A stretch of 64,000 nucleotides of DNA from Membranihabitans marinus. Lineage in GTDB: Bacteria > Bacteroidota > Bacteroidia > Chitinophagales > Saprospiraceae. Numbering within the stretch: position 1 is the first letter of the stretch; each line of letters starts with the position of its first letter. The position numbers were made by a program, and so were the translations under genes. The stretch spans positions 107,901 through 171,900 of the forward strand of contig NZ_JAJQYA010000008.1 in NCBI RefSeq assembly GCF_021729155.1. Reading direction: 5' to 3'. Positions 1 through 9,277 of the stretch are shown here, piece after piece. Below the pieces are notes generated by a model. The model made no database searches. It had not been told where the DNA came from and saw nothing but the letters and a program-made list of their open reading frames with translations.

Positions 1-749
1 GCTGAATCATCAGCAGTCGCTTTATAGGTTTCTCCGTTTTCATCTACTCGCTCGGGGATATGGGTAGCTCCCAAACAAGAAACGGCCTTAACCTTGCCAA
101 AAATATTATCCAATACATATCTCCAATGGCACAACATATCTACGATAATTCCTCCATCGGCTTCTTTCTTGTAATTCCAAGAAGGTCTTTGAGCTGGGAT
201 ACTTTGTCCTTCAAATACCCAATACCCAAACTCTCCTCGTACAGATAAAATATCACCGAAGAATCCATTTTGAATCAATCGTTGAATCTTCATAAGACCG
301 GGCAAGAACAACTTGTCTTGAACCACACCACTTTTCACACCTTGCTCCTTACAAAATTGGTATAAATCTAAGGCCGTAGCCGTATCGGTGGCTATGGGTT
401 TTTCACAATAAATATGCTTGCCTACAGATGCAGCTCTTTTAACCGCATCAGCTCTGCGACCTGTGGTCTGAGCATCAAAATAAATTTGGTAATAATCGTC
501 ATTTAAGACATCGTCCAAATTCGTTGTATATTTTTCCAAATTAAACCTTTCGCAAAGCTTTTTCAATTTGGCTTTATTTCTACCGACCAATATGGGGTCA
601 GGCATAATGACTTCATTGGGGCTGATAGCTACACCTCCCTGCTCAATAATGGCCACAATCGACCTCATCAAATGCTGATTTGTTCCCATTCGTCCTGTCA
701 CACCATTCATTATGACACCGACATGATGTATTTTAATCTCCTCACTCAT
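1..749 (-). CDS. Gfo/Idh/MocA-family oxidoreductase, partial (C-terminus beyond left edge)
   Basis: Probable cytoplasmic NAD(P)-dependent dehydrogenase acting on a sugar or sugar acid. From the ATG at 747-749 the frame stays open leftwards to the window edge (249 codons), so the C-terminal substrate domain is mostly missing. Residues 10-22 form the glycine-rich nucleotide loop (VGVIMNGVTGRMG) and residues 116-118 are the EKP hallmark of the family inside HIYCEKPIA. It starts 14 nt after the stop of the isomerase-like gene and is the last visible gene of a tight leftward run, which suggests a shared catabolic pathway. Substrate is unknown; the family is broad. Confidence 0.88.
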   Translation of the reverse strand, partial: MSEEIKIHHVGVIMNGVTGRMGTNQHLMRSIVAIIEQGGVAISPNEVIMPDPILVGRNKAKLKKLCERFNLEKYTTNLDDVLNDDYYQIYFDAQTTGRRADAVKRAASVGKHIYCEKPIATDTATALDLYQFCKEQGVKSGVVQDKLFLPGLMKIQRLIQNGFFGDILSVRGEFGYWVFEGQSIPAQRPSWNYKKEADGGIIVDMLCHWRYVLDNIFGKVKAVSCLGATHIPERVDENGETYKATADDS

Positions 750-763
750 ATTTCTATTTTTTC

Positions 764-1594
764 TTAAGATTTATTTTTATATGCATTTATTATTTCCTGT
801 AAAAAAACTTTTTGATCTTTCGCCCAATGCCGATTGGAGAAAATCTCAACCTCATTGTATCCGTTGAATCCAGCTTTTTCCACCCATGATCTAATCAAAG
901 GCACATCGATACAGCCTTCTCCCATCAATCCGCGATCGTTGAGCATGTCGTCCAATGGAAATTTCCAATCACAAATGTGAAAAGCAAACAAATGACCATT
1001 GTCTCCGCATCTTTGAATTTCCTGTTCCAACCTGGGATCCCACCACAAATGAAAAACATCTACGGCTACACCGACCAAAGAGTGTCCGATGGCTTCAGCC
1101 ATATCGTTGGCCTGAGTCATGGTATTGACTCCAGACCGAGTATCTGCATACATGGGATGCAAAGGCTCTATAGCTAGGCGAATATTATGTTGTTCGGCAT
1201 AGGGCAAAACTGCTTCTATACCAGCTTGAATCTGATCTCTGGAAGCAGCCAGCGGAATATTGGGATTGGCTCCACAAACCAATACGATAAGTGGTGCTCC
1301 CAAGGCCGCGGCCTCATCTATGGCTCTCTTGTTGTCATCGATGGCTTCCTGTCTTTGAGCTGCAGTATCTGCAGGAAAGAATCCTCCGCGACATAGGGAA
1401 ACGACGTCCAATCCATTGGAACGGATTCGATCTCCAGTAGCCGTAATATCTCTACCTTCTAATGTATTTCTCCATACGGTAATACCTCCTACACCAGCAG
1501 CCGAAAATTCGTCAATAGATTGTTCGATTTCCCAAGGCTTCGTCGTAATGGTATGCACGCACAACTTCGAAGTATCTGTTAATTTATTTATCAT
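764..1594 (-). CDS. Sugar phosphate isomerase/epimerase-like TIM-barrel protein
   Basis: A 276-residue xylose-isomerase-like TIM barrel (AP endonuclease family 2 fold), expected to isomerise or epimerise a sugar or keto-sugar with a divalent metal. Candidate metal and catalytic residues are in the usual strand-end positions: E143 (IEPLHP), D179 and H182 (VAVDVFH), H206 (AFHICDW) and E250 (NEVEIF). No signal peptide, so cytoplasmic. It lies 7 nt after the GH88-like gene and 14 nt before the oxidoreductase, so it is almost certainly cotranscribed with both. The exact substrate cannot be read from sequence; a role on uronate-derived products is inference from the neighbours. Confidence 0.82.
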   Translation of the reverse strand: MINKLTDTSKLCVHTITTKPWEIEQSIDEFSAAGVGGITVWRNTLEGRDITATGDRIRSNGLDVVSLCRGGFFPADTAAQRQEAIDDNKRAIDEAAALGAPLIVLVCGANPNIPLAASRDQIQAGIEAVLPYAEQHNIRLAIEPLHPMYADTRSGVNTMTQANDMAEAIGHSLVGVAVDVFHLWWDPRLEQEIQRCGDNGHLFAFHICDWKFPLDDMLNDRGLMGEGCIDVPLIRSWVEKAGFNGYNEVEIFSNRHWAKDQKVFLQEIINAYKNKS

Positions 1595-1601
1595 TAATCT
1601 A

Positions 1602-2978
1602 CTATTTTACACTGCTGAAAAAAGTATAATAAGGCTTACTATCTATCAATCTTGATACATATAACGCTACCTCTCGAGCGTGATAATCACCCCACATACT
1701 GGCTTCTCCATAAGGAATTTTCGCACCTGGATAGACATAATCCCATCCATTGGGTCGGTGATAAATAGAGTGTAAAATAAGACCTTGATGATTGGGATCT
1801 GTACTCAAATACGGCTCTGTAAACAAAGTATCCAATATGGTCAAACCTGCCTGCCAGTATTTGTTTGCACTTTCTGGATCTGATGAAAGCAAATATTTAC
1901 CCAATCTCAAAAACCCTTGAGCAGATATCGCTGCTGCGGAACTATCCACAGGCTCAAAATCATTGAATGGATCAGCTGGTCGGTTGAGGTAATCACCCAA
2001 CTTATGCAAGTCCGGTGCTCCAGTATCCCAATAAGGTATACCGTCGGTTGGCGTATGCGCTATATAAAAATCACAGGTTGCTTTGGCCGCCTTTAAGAAG
2101 GTTTCTTTAATGGATTCCTTTCCACCCAACTCAGCTAAACTCTCTTCAGACAAGGTATCCAAATATTCTAATTGTTCACCAAAACCAGCGATCGCCCATG
2201 CCAAACCTCTCGTCCATGTTGTAAATCCAGTATATCCCTGTTGCGAATTGGGACATCTAAATCGACCATCATTGGTATTGAATACTGACTCATGAGCAGT
2301 ACGTCCCCAAATATCGTAATCGTCTCTACCTTCACCATAATATACGGAATACTTGGCCGTGGCTTCTGAATGCAAAATCGCTCGCTTCAACAGACTCGTT
2401 CTACTATCGTTTTCGCCCATCAATGCAAACCCAAGCTCATGACTGACCAATAGCGCACGTACGGTTCTGATGGTATCTACAAAAAGCGAATGCGGTCCGT
2501 TAAATGAATACATATATCCTCCATCGGGAATGTCAGTCCAGCGATGAGCTTGAACTGCACCGGTCAACTTCAATGCCAATTCATAAAAGTTTTGCTCCCA
2601 TTGATTGTGAGGGATGCGACCTTCCTTCATCAGACGCAACAAATTACCGTATGTACTCACATTATTGAAACCGTGATCGTGAACACCAAAATGCCCTACA
2701 TGTTCGGCCATTTTATCAACGGTAGACTCTCGTCCAAATTCGAGGAATTCCTCATTACCCGTTTGATCAAATTGAAGTATGGCGGATCCAAATTCGAAGC
2801 CCTGAGTCCATTCTGTCCACCCTCTGGTCGTGTATTTTCCATTGGCAGTAAAAACAGGAGACCCTTGGTTGTGGTCGTATTCCTTTTGAATCAATTGGAT
2901 TTTTTGTCCTGACAAATCCCAAAACAGATCTAATTTTTGACTCAGATCATTAATCGTCAATTCCTCTCTTATTCGCAT
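1602..2978 (-). CDS. GH88-like unsaturated uronyl hydrolase (six-hairpin glycosidase)
   Basis: A 458-residue alpha/alpha-barrel glycosidase-like protein without signal peptide. Two features recall unsaturated glucuronyl hydrolases of family GH88: an aspartate in VHDHGF (D101) followed by a conserved helix, and a second aspartate in FVDTIRTVRALL (D168). The TTWTRGLAWAIAGFGEQL segment near 253-270 matches the family's RGQAWALYG-type motif. GH88 enzymes hydrate the unsaturated uronic acid left by polysaccharide lyases, in the cytoplasm or periplasm. It opens a leftward operon (GH88-like, isomerase, oxidoreductase) and is preceded by a conserved promoter/operator at 3003-3064. GH105 or another six-hairpin family is possible. 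Confidence 0.72.
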   Translation of the reverse strand: MRIREELTINDLSQKLDLFWDLSGQKIQLIQKEYDHNQGSPVFTANGKYTTRGWTEWTQGFEFGSAILQFDQTGNEEFLEFGRESTVDKMAEHVGHFGVHDHGFNNVSTYGNLLRLMKEGRIPHNQWEQNFYELALKLTGAVQAHRWTDIPDGGYMYSFNGPHSLFVDTIRTVRALLVSHELGFALMGENDSRTSLLKRAILHSEATAKYSVYYGEGRDDYDIWGRTAHESVFNTNDGRFRCPNSQQGYTGFTTWTRGLAWAIAGFGEQLEYLDTLSEESLAELGGKESIKETFLKAAKATCDFYIAHTPTDGIPYWDTGAPDLHKLGDYLNRPADPFNDFEPVDSSAAAISAQGFLRLGKYLLSSDPESANKYWQAGLTILDTLFTEPYLSTDPNHQGLILHSIYHRPNGWDYVYPGAKIPYGEASMWGDYHAREVALYVSRLIDSKPYYTFFSSVK

Positions 2979-3002
2979 TATTTGTATTGTTTAAATTCGA
3001 TA

Positions 3003-3064
3003 ACCAAAAATATTATTTTATTTCATTATAAACGGGTACTTTTCATGTCAATGATGGTACTTAT
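3003..3064 (-). promoter_or_regulatory. Promoter/operator of the GH88-like operon (copy 1 of a shared 62-nt motif)
   Basis: On the minus strand the -7-like box TATTTTTG (3005-3012) lies about 25 nt before the ATG at 2978. Upstream are GTAC (3036-3039), TGT (3046-3048) and ATGGTAC (3054-3060). The same elements occur with identical spacing at 9389-9450, gapless over 62 nt, including the 16-mer ACCAAAAATATTATTT (plus-strand reading). No good -33 TTG is present, as expected for an activator-dependent promoter. The upstream end overlaps the last codons of the AraC gene, whose product is the natural candidate regulator. Confidence 0.65.
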
Positions 3065-3977
3065 CGCGCATTCTATTCCTAAAACTAGTTGGTGAAAATC
3101 CCGTTTTCTTCTTAAATATTCGACTGAAGTAGGATGGGTCTTCAAAACTCAATTCAAAAGCGACCTCCTTACTTGTTTTCTCTGTAAATATCAGCAATCT
3201 CTTGGCTTCTAAAACGATGCGGTGCAACACCAATTCACTGGCATTGAGTCCTGTCAATTTTTTGCAACATCGATTGAGATGACCGGGAGTAATATTTAAC
3301 AATTGACTGTATTCCTGAACCTGATGCATGGTTCTGAAATGCTGATCCACCTTGTTCTTAAACTTCTCAACCAGCTTCAAAACACTGCCTTCCGGTTGAC
3401 TATCGTCCAAGCGCAATAGTGAATAATAGTGCTTGCATTTATTTAGAATAATCATTATATAAGACCGAACTATATCCCTGGCGTAATCTCCCATTTCGTG
3501 TTGGTCGACTTCTATCCCTTCAACCAATTGCAAAATTCTGCGATACTCCTCGATATCGAGTTGCAAAATTTGATTGCCTTGCACGGGATTAAAAAAATCT
3601 AAGGAATTCAATCCAACTGGTAAATATTGATCATTTTCTAATAAAAAAGAACCCGTAAAGGCTAGTACAAAACCTTGATTTTCTGCCTTTCCAGCAATCC
3701 GATGAACCTGGCCAGGTGATATAAAATGAATACTGCGCTCCTTAATTTCATAAGACTGAAAATCGATTTCATGAACCCCACCTCCTTTGGTAAAAAAACA
3801 TACTTCATAAAATTTATGTCTATGAGGCACTGAAGTTTCTCCAGGCATAGAGGTCAACTTCTTATTGTAAGCATATTCACCTTTTAAATGATACAACTTA
3901 AAATCAAAACCTTGACTTCTGTCTTCGGGAAGGTGATGAACTGGGATTATTTTCTTTTTATTTTCTCCGGATTTCAT
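3048..3977 (-). CDS. AraC-family transcriptional regulator
   Basis: A 309-residue regulator with an N-terminal cupin-like sensing domain (about residues 25-150; SVPHRHKFYEVCFFTKG and FISPGQVH are typical) and a C-terminal AraC double helix-turn-helix (about 210-305). The diagnostic end is present: SKEVAFELSFEDPSYFSRIFKKKTGFSPTSFR, broken here as SKEVAFELSF / DPSYFSRIFKK / TGFSPTSFR. It probably senses a sugar or sugar acid and activates the surrounding cluster. It is embedded between the enolase-superfamily gene (41 nt upstream) and the GH88-like operon. Its stop codon lies inside the conserved operator at 3003-3064. Confidence 0.9.
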   Translation of the reverse strand: MKSGENKKKIIPVHHLPEDRSQGFDFKLYHLKGEYAYNKKLTSMPGETSVPHRHKFYEVCFFTKGGGVHEIDFQSYEIKERSIHFISPGQVHRIAGKAENQGFVLAFTGSFLLENDQYLPVGLNSLDFFNPVQGNQILQLDIEEYRRILQLVEGIEVDQHEMGDYARDIVRSYIMIILNKCKHYYSLLRLDDSQPEGSVLKLVEKFKNKVDQHFRTMHQVQEYSQLLNITPGHLNRCCKKLTGLNASELVLHRIVLEAKRLLIFTEKTSKEVAFELSFEDPSYFSRIFKKKTGFSPTSFRNRMRDKYHH

Positions 3978-4018
3978 TTTCTCAATTCCATTGTTTCACC
4001 GCTAAAAAAATTTCTCGT

Positions 4019-5395
4019 TTACATATCTGCAAACATGGCTTCATAATGAGGTATAGGTGAAAAAATACCACCACTCTTTTCAAAAAATTCTGATTTTGTC
4101 GGAAAGACTCCATCCACAGGTTTTACCCAACTCGCATTGGGCATAGGGTGATAGGTCATCAATTTATCCCAATGTTTATAATATTGATGCCCATTGGCCT
4201 CTTGCAATCCGACCGATATATCGGGAAATGATGAGAGTCGAGCTGCTACATTTTTATTCCATTCAATCAATATCGGATTAACGGTTAAATCAGCACAAAA
4301 GCAGGGTATATCTTTTTCAAAAGCCAACTGGGTAATTTTCATAGTCATACTCAGTGTCTTGGCTATGGCTTTTACGGCAAATGCAGTATAACCCAATTCG
4401 ATTCGATGTGCAGCATCTTCTACGGTGTGGGCACTTTCATCAGCTGCCACTCGTATCCCTATGTCACCTACATATTCCTGATTGGACTCGGGAAAGGGTT
4501 CTTCGATGACTGCGAGTTGATCAAAAGCACCTATTTTCTTGGCGTGATCTACAAATCTGAGCAAGGTTTCTTTTTTATGATATCGTCCATTGGCATCAAA
4601 GTAGTACGGGATCTTCCCATCTGCAGTATGAGGAGTCTCGATATGGCCTATGGTTTGGTGTACTGCGGTCAAAAATGCTTTATCTTTTTCTAGCATTTCC
4701 CGCTGGCTTCCCGGTGCCCCGGTTTTTAATTTCATTATAAAATATCCCTCTGCAGCAGCTTCAGCCAACTTTGAAGCCGGCGTACCTACGGGAAAAGAAG
4801 GGATACTGGCCACACCAGCCTGACGATATCCCAACCCTGGTCTATAGGCCTTGGGAATCATATCATCAAATGTCGTTATGCCATTTTCAGCTGCATAAAG
4901 CAACCACGCCGCGTTGTCCACAGCTACCAAAGCGTTGAGTGCAAAGGTTTTTCTCAAATCTGAATTTTGCGTTATCGTCTGAGCATAGGCATAAACTTCG
5001 GGAAACATTTCATCCAATAAATCTACAGGATTGTAAAACGAACGTCCTTTTAGTTGTTGCAAGGCCCATTCCGTCACAGCATACATCAGTGCATTGCCAC
5101 CTGCTTCAGAGTGAGCCTCAGCCACACTGGCATCGGACCACAAAACACCTTGAGTGCCAATACCTACTTTTTTAATTCCACTTTCACTCTTAAGGCAGGC
5201 TATAGACTGCCAACTATCGGTAATTGCCCCCCCTTTAAATCGGTATGGATTCAGTGATTCTCTTTCAAAATTAGAACCTACAGCAACAATGGTAATTTTT
5301 TTCGTAGGAGTATTTGAAAATTTTAAAATATCTAGAGGCCATGCAGATGCGGCAGATGCGGCCGTTGACAATCGAATAAAATCTCTCCTCTCCAT
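4019..5395 (-). CDS. Enolase-superfamily enzyme (mandelate racemase/muconate lactonizing type), exported
   Basis: Residues form an enolase-superfamily active site (numbering from ATG at 5395): K222 and K224 in IMKLKTG, D267/N269 in FDANG, E298-E299 in IEEPF, D319/E320 in AADES, and K342 in FAVKA. D267, a glutamate and D319 would bind Mg2+, with the lysines as acid/base catalysts. Such enzymes racemise, epimerise or dehydrate carboxylates, often sugar acids. The N-terminus MERRDFIRLSTAASAAS is a Tat-like leader, odd for this usually cytoplasmic family. An upstream in-frame start at 5479 is possible but would overlap the neighbouring gene, so 5395 is preferred. Dipeptide epimerase is an alternative activity. 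Confidence 0.85.
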   Translation of the reverse strand: MERRDFIRLSTAASAASAWPLDILKFSNTPTKKITIVAVGSNFERESLNPYRFKGGAITDSWQSIACLKSESGIKKVGIGTQGVLWSDASVAEAHSEAGGNALMYAVTEWALQQLKGRSFYNPVDLLDEMFPEVYAYAQTITQNSDLRKTFALNALVAVDNAAWLLYAAENGITTFDDMIPKAYRPGLGYRQAGVASIPSFPVGTPASKLAEAAAEGYFIMKLKTGAPGSQREMLEKDKAFLTAVHQTIGHIETPHTADGKIPYYFDANGRYHKKETLLRFVDHAKKIGAFDQLAVIEEPFPESNQEYVGDIGIRVAADESAHTVEDAAHRIELGYTAFAVKAIAKTLSMTMKITQLAFEKDIPCFCADLTVNPILIEWNKNVAARLSSFPDISVGLQEANGHQYYKHWDKLMTYHPMPNASWVKPVDGVFPTKSEFFEKSGGIFSPIPHYEAMFADM

Positions 5396-5463
5396 ATTTG
5401 TTATTTTACGAATTAAAAAATCACTCCTCCTAACCCTATATTTCCCTCTAAAAATGCATATAA

Positions 5464-6435
5464 CTATACCGACGCCCACAGTTCACGTGCTCTATCCAAA
5501 TCTCTTTGCATGGCACTGTATACTTTATGTGGTGGAATATCTATTTTAAAAGCACCGTGATTGGCACCTCCCAATTCATATTCAAAATGCATAGACATGG
5601 GCACATTGATATTATTGGCTTTCAACCATTTGAAATAGGATGCAAAATCGACCATACCCTCGCCAAAGGGTGTATTAATGGCTCTCCACTTATTATTGAC
5701 TTGTCCCCATTTAAAATCTTTCAACACTAAAGTATCAATCTTGGGCGCTATCAGTCTCAATCCATTTTCCCAAGACAATCCCCCTTCTACTACAGCATGG
5801 CGAATATCGTATTGAACGCTATAATGGTCGTTTTTCACTTTGTCAAGAATATCGTATAATTCCCAAATCGAAGCCCCCATTCTAGTACCGGCATGATTTT
5901 GGTAACACCCCACCAAATCGTATTTGGCATTTAACTTTGACAACTTTACAGCCTGTTTCTGATAATATTTAATATCTTCTGGGATAGTAGAATCTTTTCG
6001 GTAACTGAAATAACCTGTTCGATAATACTTTAATTCCAATTCAGAGGCTGCTTGCAAAATTGCTTCTGTATGATCCTCATCCACATTTTCTATTCTCGTA
6101 GTCATCATGGTAGACAAGAGTCCAGCTGAACGAATGGCTTTAACGGCTTTTGGCAAATCTCGCCCTACATTCTCGGGCAAGACATGTCCTTTGGGCCGCA
6201 CCGTCAGATCAATGCCATCAAAGCCTAAGGCCTTGGCTTGACCAGCCATATTTTCATAATTTAAAAATTGCAAGTGCTTTGAAAACACGTGAACCTCAAT
6301 ACCATTGTTTGACTGATTCTTCGATCCAATATTGCCCATGACATTCACCATTGGCAACATAGCTCCTACCACTGCTGTATTTTTTAGAAATTGTCTTCTA
6401 GGATAACCATATATTTTTGGAATCTTATTTGCCAT
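5464..6435 (-). CDS. Sugar phosphate isomerase/epimerase-like TIM-barrel protein with Tat-like leader
   Basis: A 323-residue xylose-isomerase-like TIM barrel. The leader YPRRQFLKNTAVVGAMLPMV has twin arginines and a hydrophobic stretch, suggesting Tat export. Barrel residues fitting metal binding are in CYQNHAG, VQYDIRHAV and MSMHFEYE. It follows the cytochrome gene by only 4 nt and precedes the enolase-superfamily gene by 68 nt, so the three probably form one transcript led from the promoter at 9389-9450. Pairing of an exported isomerase-like and an exported enolase-like enzyme suggests periplasmic sugar-acid processing; this is inference. Substrate unknown. Confidence 0.8.
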   Translation of the reverse strand: MANKIPKIYGYPRRQFLKNTAVVGAMLPMVNVMGNIGSKNQSNNGIEVHVFSKHLQFLNYENMAGQAKALGFDGIDLTVRPKGHVLPENVGRDLPKAVKAIRSAGLLSTMMTTRIENVDEDHTEAILQAASELELKYYRTGYFSYRKDSTIPEDIKYYQKQAVKLSKLNAKYDLVGCYQNHAGTRMGASIWELYDILDKVKNDHYSVQYDIRHAVVEGGLSWENGLRLIAPKIDTLVLKDFKWGQVNNKWRAINTPFGEGMVDFASYFKWLKANNINVPMSMHFEYELGGANHGAFKIDIPPHKVYSAMQRDLDRARELWASV

Positions 6436-6439
6436 GACT

Positions 6440-9235
6440 CTAATGTTTTGAAAGTGATTGAATATACAAGGTCAACGATTCGATATCTGTATCTGAAAGA
6501 ATTCCTACAAATGAAGGCATCTCTGAATCATACCCTTCCACGACCTCCAAATCAGGTGTAAGGATAGAAGATCGGATATATTCAGCATCTGCCTTTCTAC
6601 TGCTCCCATCATTGAAAGTTCGAGTACTTCCAAATAGATCTTGGAAAGGAGGACCATACATTCCCTTAGTCACTGTTCCCGATGAGTGGCAGCCAATACA
6701 AGCCATATTTTTAAAGATTGCCTCACCTTTGGCAATAGATGGTTTTTCCTCTGATTTAGACTCAATATCCAATTGACTGATATCTATATTAAGATCACCT
6801 ATTTCCACATCTCCAAAACCCAATTCCTCCAAGGCCAATGGCTCCAAATCATTGACGGTCAACCAAAATTCATCTTCAATCGCCTGACCATTGGACGTCA
6901 ATCGATAATCGATTTCCATTTGCATTACCTCATTCATATTGGGAACAACCAAAAGAACAGACTTGCCATCTTCCGACAAATGAGAGGCCAACACAGGAAT
7001 CACATCCTGACCAGGGCTACCATCCATTTTAAAATAACCTGATCCATATTCTTCAGTTCGATCATAATTCCATCTTTTCACTATAAAATTACCGGGATTT
7101 TCTGCCATTTCTTCGTCCAATTCATTTTCGAATTGCAATATAACCCCTTGCTGACCAGCTTTAAAACCTTCTGGCAAATAGAACTCAGCTCCAGTGTATC
7201 GCAATCTCAACATAGCACTCACCACCTTGGATTTTGATCCCCATAGGTTAAACCCAGCTACATACAACTGACCATCCACGGGATTCATCACCCCTTTGTT
7301 GGTCGGTGCAGGATAATACCCTGGCAAATAAGAGATCCCTCCCTGTACATCATTCGAGGTACTGTCCAACAAGACCCTAAACAATCCGGGTCTACCAAAT
7401 GACAAGTGGATTAAATCATCTTGAAGAGGGCCCATTTTATCGCCTGTGATCCATACCTGCCCCAATCCCGATTGATCTACATTGTGTGGCACCCACAACA
7501 ATGGTTTGGTGATGGCTGGAGTATCCAATCTATGCGTAGTCGATGGCACACCATAATAATCTCCTTCATTGATCAACATTATAGGGGAGGAAGGCACGTA
7601 ATTACCTTGTTGATCCGAAGCGGTCAAATATCCTGTCTTGGGATTCATCCCCAAATAAGGCCCTCTAAATCCGCTGGCATATTGAGTAACCGTCTTGCCA
7701 TCAGATGAAATCTTGAGCACGGTTCCATCTTGATTCGAGCCCACTCTAAATCCTTTTGTGGCTAGGGGTGAAAATTTTGGCCCCGCATTTAAAGTTCCCC
7801 CTTTGGCTACAAAAATGCTGCCATCTGGAGCTAAAACCATATCGGCTGCCCACTCTCTCGATTCTATAGATTGCTCCATTAGGTTACAAAAGTTTTTATA
7901 ATAATCAGCCACTCCATCGCCATTCAAATCGTGCAATTGAATAATCCCATCTTTTCCAAATACGTGAATCATCTCATTTATTACAACCACACTCATCGGT
8001 TCATATAATCCAGATGCAAAACGCGTCCATTTTATCTCAGTCAAATCTCCATCCATGCCTTCAGCCAACCACACATCTCCAGAAAACGTTACCACAGCAG
8101 CACGACCATCTTCGAAGAAGTCTATATCGGCAGCTCTAAAGTTCCTCTTCCAAGGATTGGGCAAGGGCAAAATTATTTCGTCAGACACATAAGCCGCCGT
8201 ATCTGGTGACAATTTGCCTTTGGTATATACCGCTTCAGTCCAATATGGAGATCCGCCTTTATCAAAGACTGGTTTTTCCACTTTTATAGTATCCAAACTG
8301 GCTTCGAATGCAGGTAGGTTCGCTACATCTCCACTCCAAATGACAAGGGTCTGATTGGTCTTTTTATTTGTTTTTTCAAATTGAGCAGCGAGAAACCGTT
8401 GATCTTTATGTAAAAGTGAAATATCTGAACTACCATTGAGAATTGCAACTGCAGTAACGGTATCCTGTTCTGGTCCAGAGTACAAATACACACGACCTTC
8501 TTTCTCCTCAACATTACTCCCATCCAATACTTCAGCTAGATTAAGGAATAAATCTTGACTTTGATCCTCTATAGAAATAGTTCTCAAAAAGCCTACCTGA
8601 TTGCCAAAAGCATAACTACCAGGCATTTCTTCAATTTTGGCACCAGCTACCTCATAATTCATCATTACGCGATGGCCGTTTACATATACACCTTGCCAAG
8701 CGGCTTGGTCTGGAGGTATTGGTCCCCATTTAAATCCCCCCTCTCGCATATTGGGTTTCCGCGGATCTTCATGGGCAAAGGCTTTTGTCGTCCACCCAGG
8801 ATACATCCCGGTCGCCATCTGAGGTTGACCTTTGACCAAAGGTATTCGATTCTTTTTATTAAAAAAGTCTTCATAGGAAACATGTGCCATCCCTAGCAAG
8901 TCCAAAAACTCACCGGTCCACGCCACCGACCATCTGAGCAAATCTGTATCAAACGAAGCATAAGCCTCATTGCCCAGCTGTACAGTTAATCCTCTTACCA
9001 CGGCATTGTCACCGGGATATCTCTCCCCCAATTCTCTCAAATCGATAGATGCAGTAATAAAAGGAAAATCGCTCTCTACAAAGGGAGCTAATTGTAGAGA
9101 ATCAAAATGATTCTCTACGATAACATCATGAACTTCTTGTTTACAAGACGTCATCGTGAAGATGAAACTAAGTCCCAAACAAATACTAAGAAAAAATTTA
9201 GAAAGGCGATGACTCATTGATGATTTTTGATTCAT
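6440..9235 (-). CDS. Secreted beta-propeller lipoprotein with C-terminal cytochrome c domain (DUF6797-like)
   Basis: About 931 residues from the ATG at 9235, giving a lipoprotein signal (LGLSFIFTMTSC). An extra in-frame start at 9277 adds 14 residues and gives a poorer leader. The N-terminal third is an unassigned domain, probably DUF6797. The middle reads as a sorbosone-dehydrogenase-like beta-propeller (FRGPYLGMNPKTGYLTASD, then an INEGDYYGVP-like stretch). The C-terminal about 85 residues carry haem motif CIGCH (846-850) and a likely axial methionine in SEMPSF (M906). Likely an outer-membrane or periplasmic electron-transferring sugar dehydrogenase or sensor. First gene of its leftward transcript. 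Confidence 0.78.
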   Translation of the reverse strand: MNQKSSMSHRLSKFFLSICLGLSFIFTMTSCKQEVHDVIVENHFDSLQLAPFVESDFPFITASIDLRELGERYPGDNAVVRGLTVQLGNEAYASFDTDLLRWSVAWTGEFLDLLGMAHVSYEDFFNKKNRIPLVKGQPQMATGMYPGWTTKAFAHEDPRKPNMREGGFKWGPIPPDQAAWQGVYVNGHRVMMNYEVAGAKIEEMPGSYAFGNQVGFLRTISIEDQSQDLFLNLAEVLDGSNVEEKEGRVYLYSGPEQDTVTAVAILNGSSDISLLHKDQRFLAAQFEKTNKKTNQTLVIWSGDVANLPAFEASLDTIKVEKPVFDKGGSPYWTEAVYTKGKLSPDTAAYVSDEIILPLPNPWKRNFRAADIDFFEDGRAAVVTFSGDVWLAEGMDGDLTEIKWTRFASGLYEPMSVVVINEMIHVFGKDGIIQLHDLNGDGVADYYKNFCNLMEQSIESREWAADMVLAPDGSIFVAKGGTLNAGPKFSPLATKGFRVGSNQDGTVLKISSDGKTVTQYASGFRGPYLGMNPKTGYLTASDQQGNYVPSSPIMLINEGDYYGVPSTTHRLDTPAITKPLLWVPHNVDQSGLGQVWITGDKMGPLQDDLIHLSFGRPGLFRVLLDSTSNDVQGGISYLPGYYPAPTNKGVMNPVDGQLYVAGFNLWGSKSKVVSAMLRLRYTGAEFYLPEGFKAGQQGVILQFENELDEEMAENPGNFIVKRWNYDRTEEYGSGYFKMDGSPGQDVIPVLASHLSEDGKSVLLVVPNMNEVMQMEIDYRLTSNGQAIEDEFWLTVNDLEPLALEELGFGDVEIGDLNIDISQLDIESKSEEKPSIAKGEAIFKNMACIGCHSSGTVTKGMYGPPFQDLFGSTRTFNDGSSRKADAEYIRSSILTPDLEVVEGYDSEMPSFVGILSDTDIESLTLYIQSLSKH

Positions 9236-9277
9236 ATTACAATTAACTAATGATTTTGAGGTAAATTTTAAACACAT

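Noticed and set aside
5396..5479. Upstream start for the enolase-superfamily gene
   Set aside because: It would bury the Tat-like leader and overlap the neighbouring gene; ATG at 5395 places RRDFIRLS at the N-terminus.
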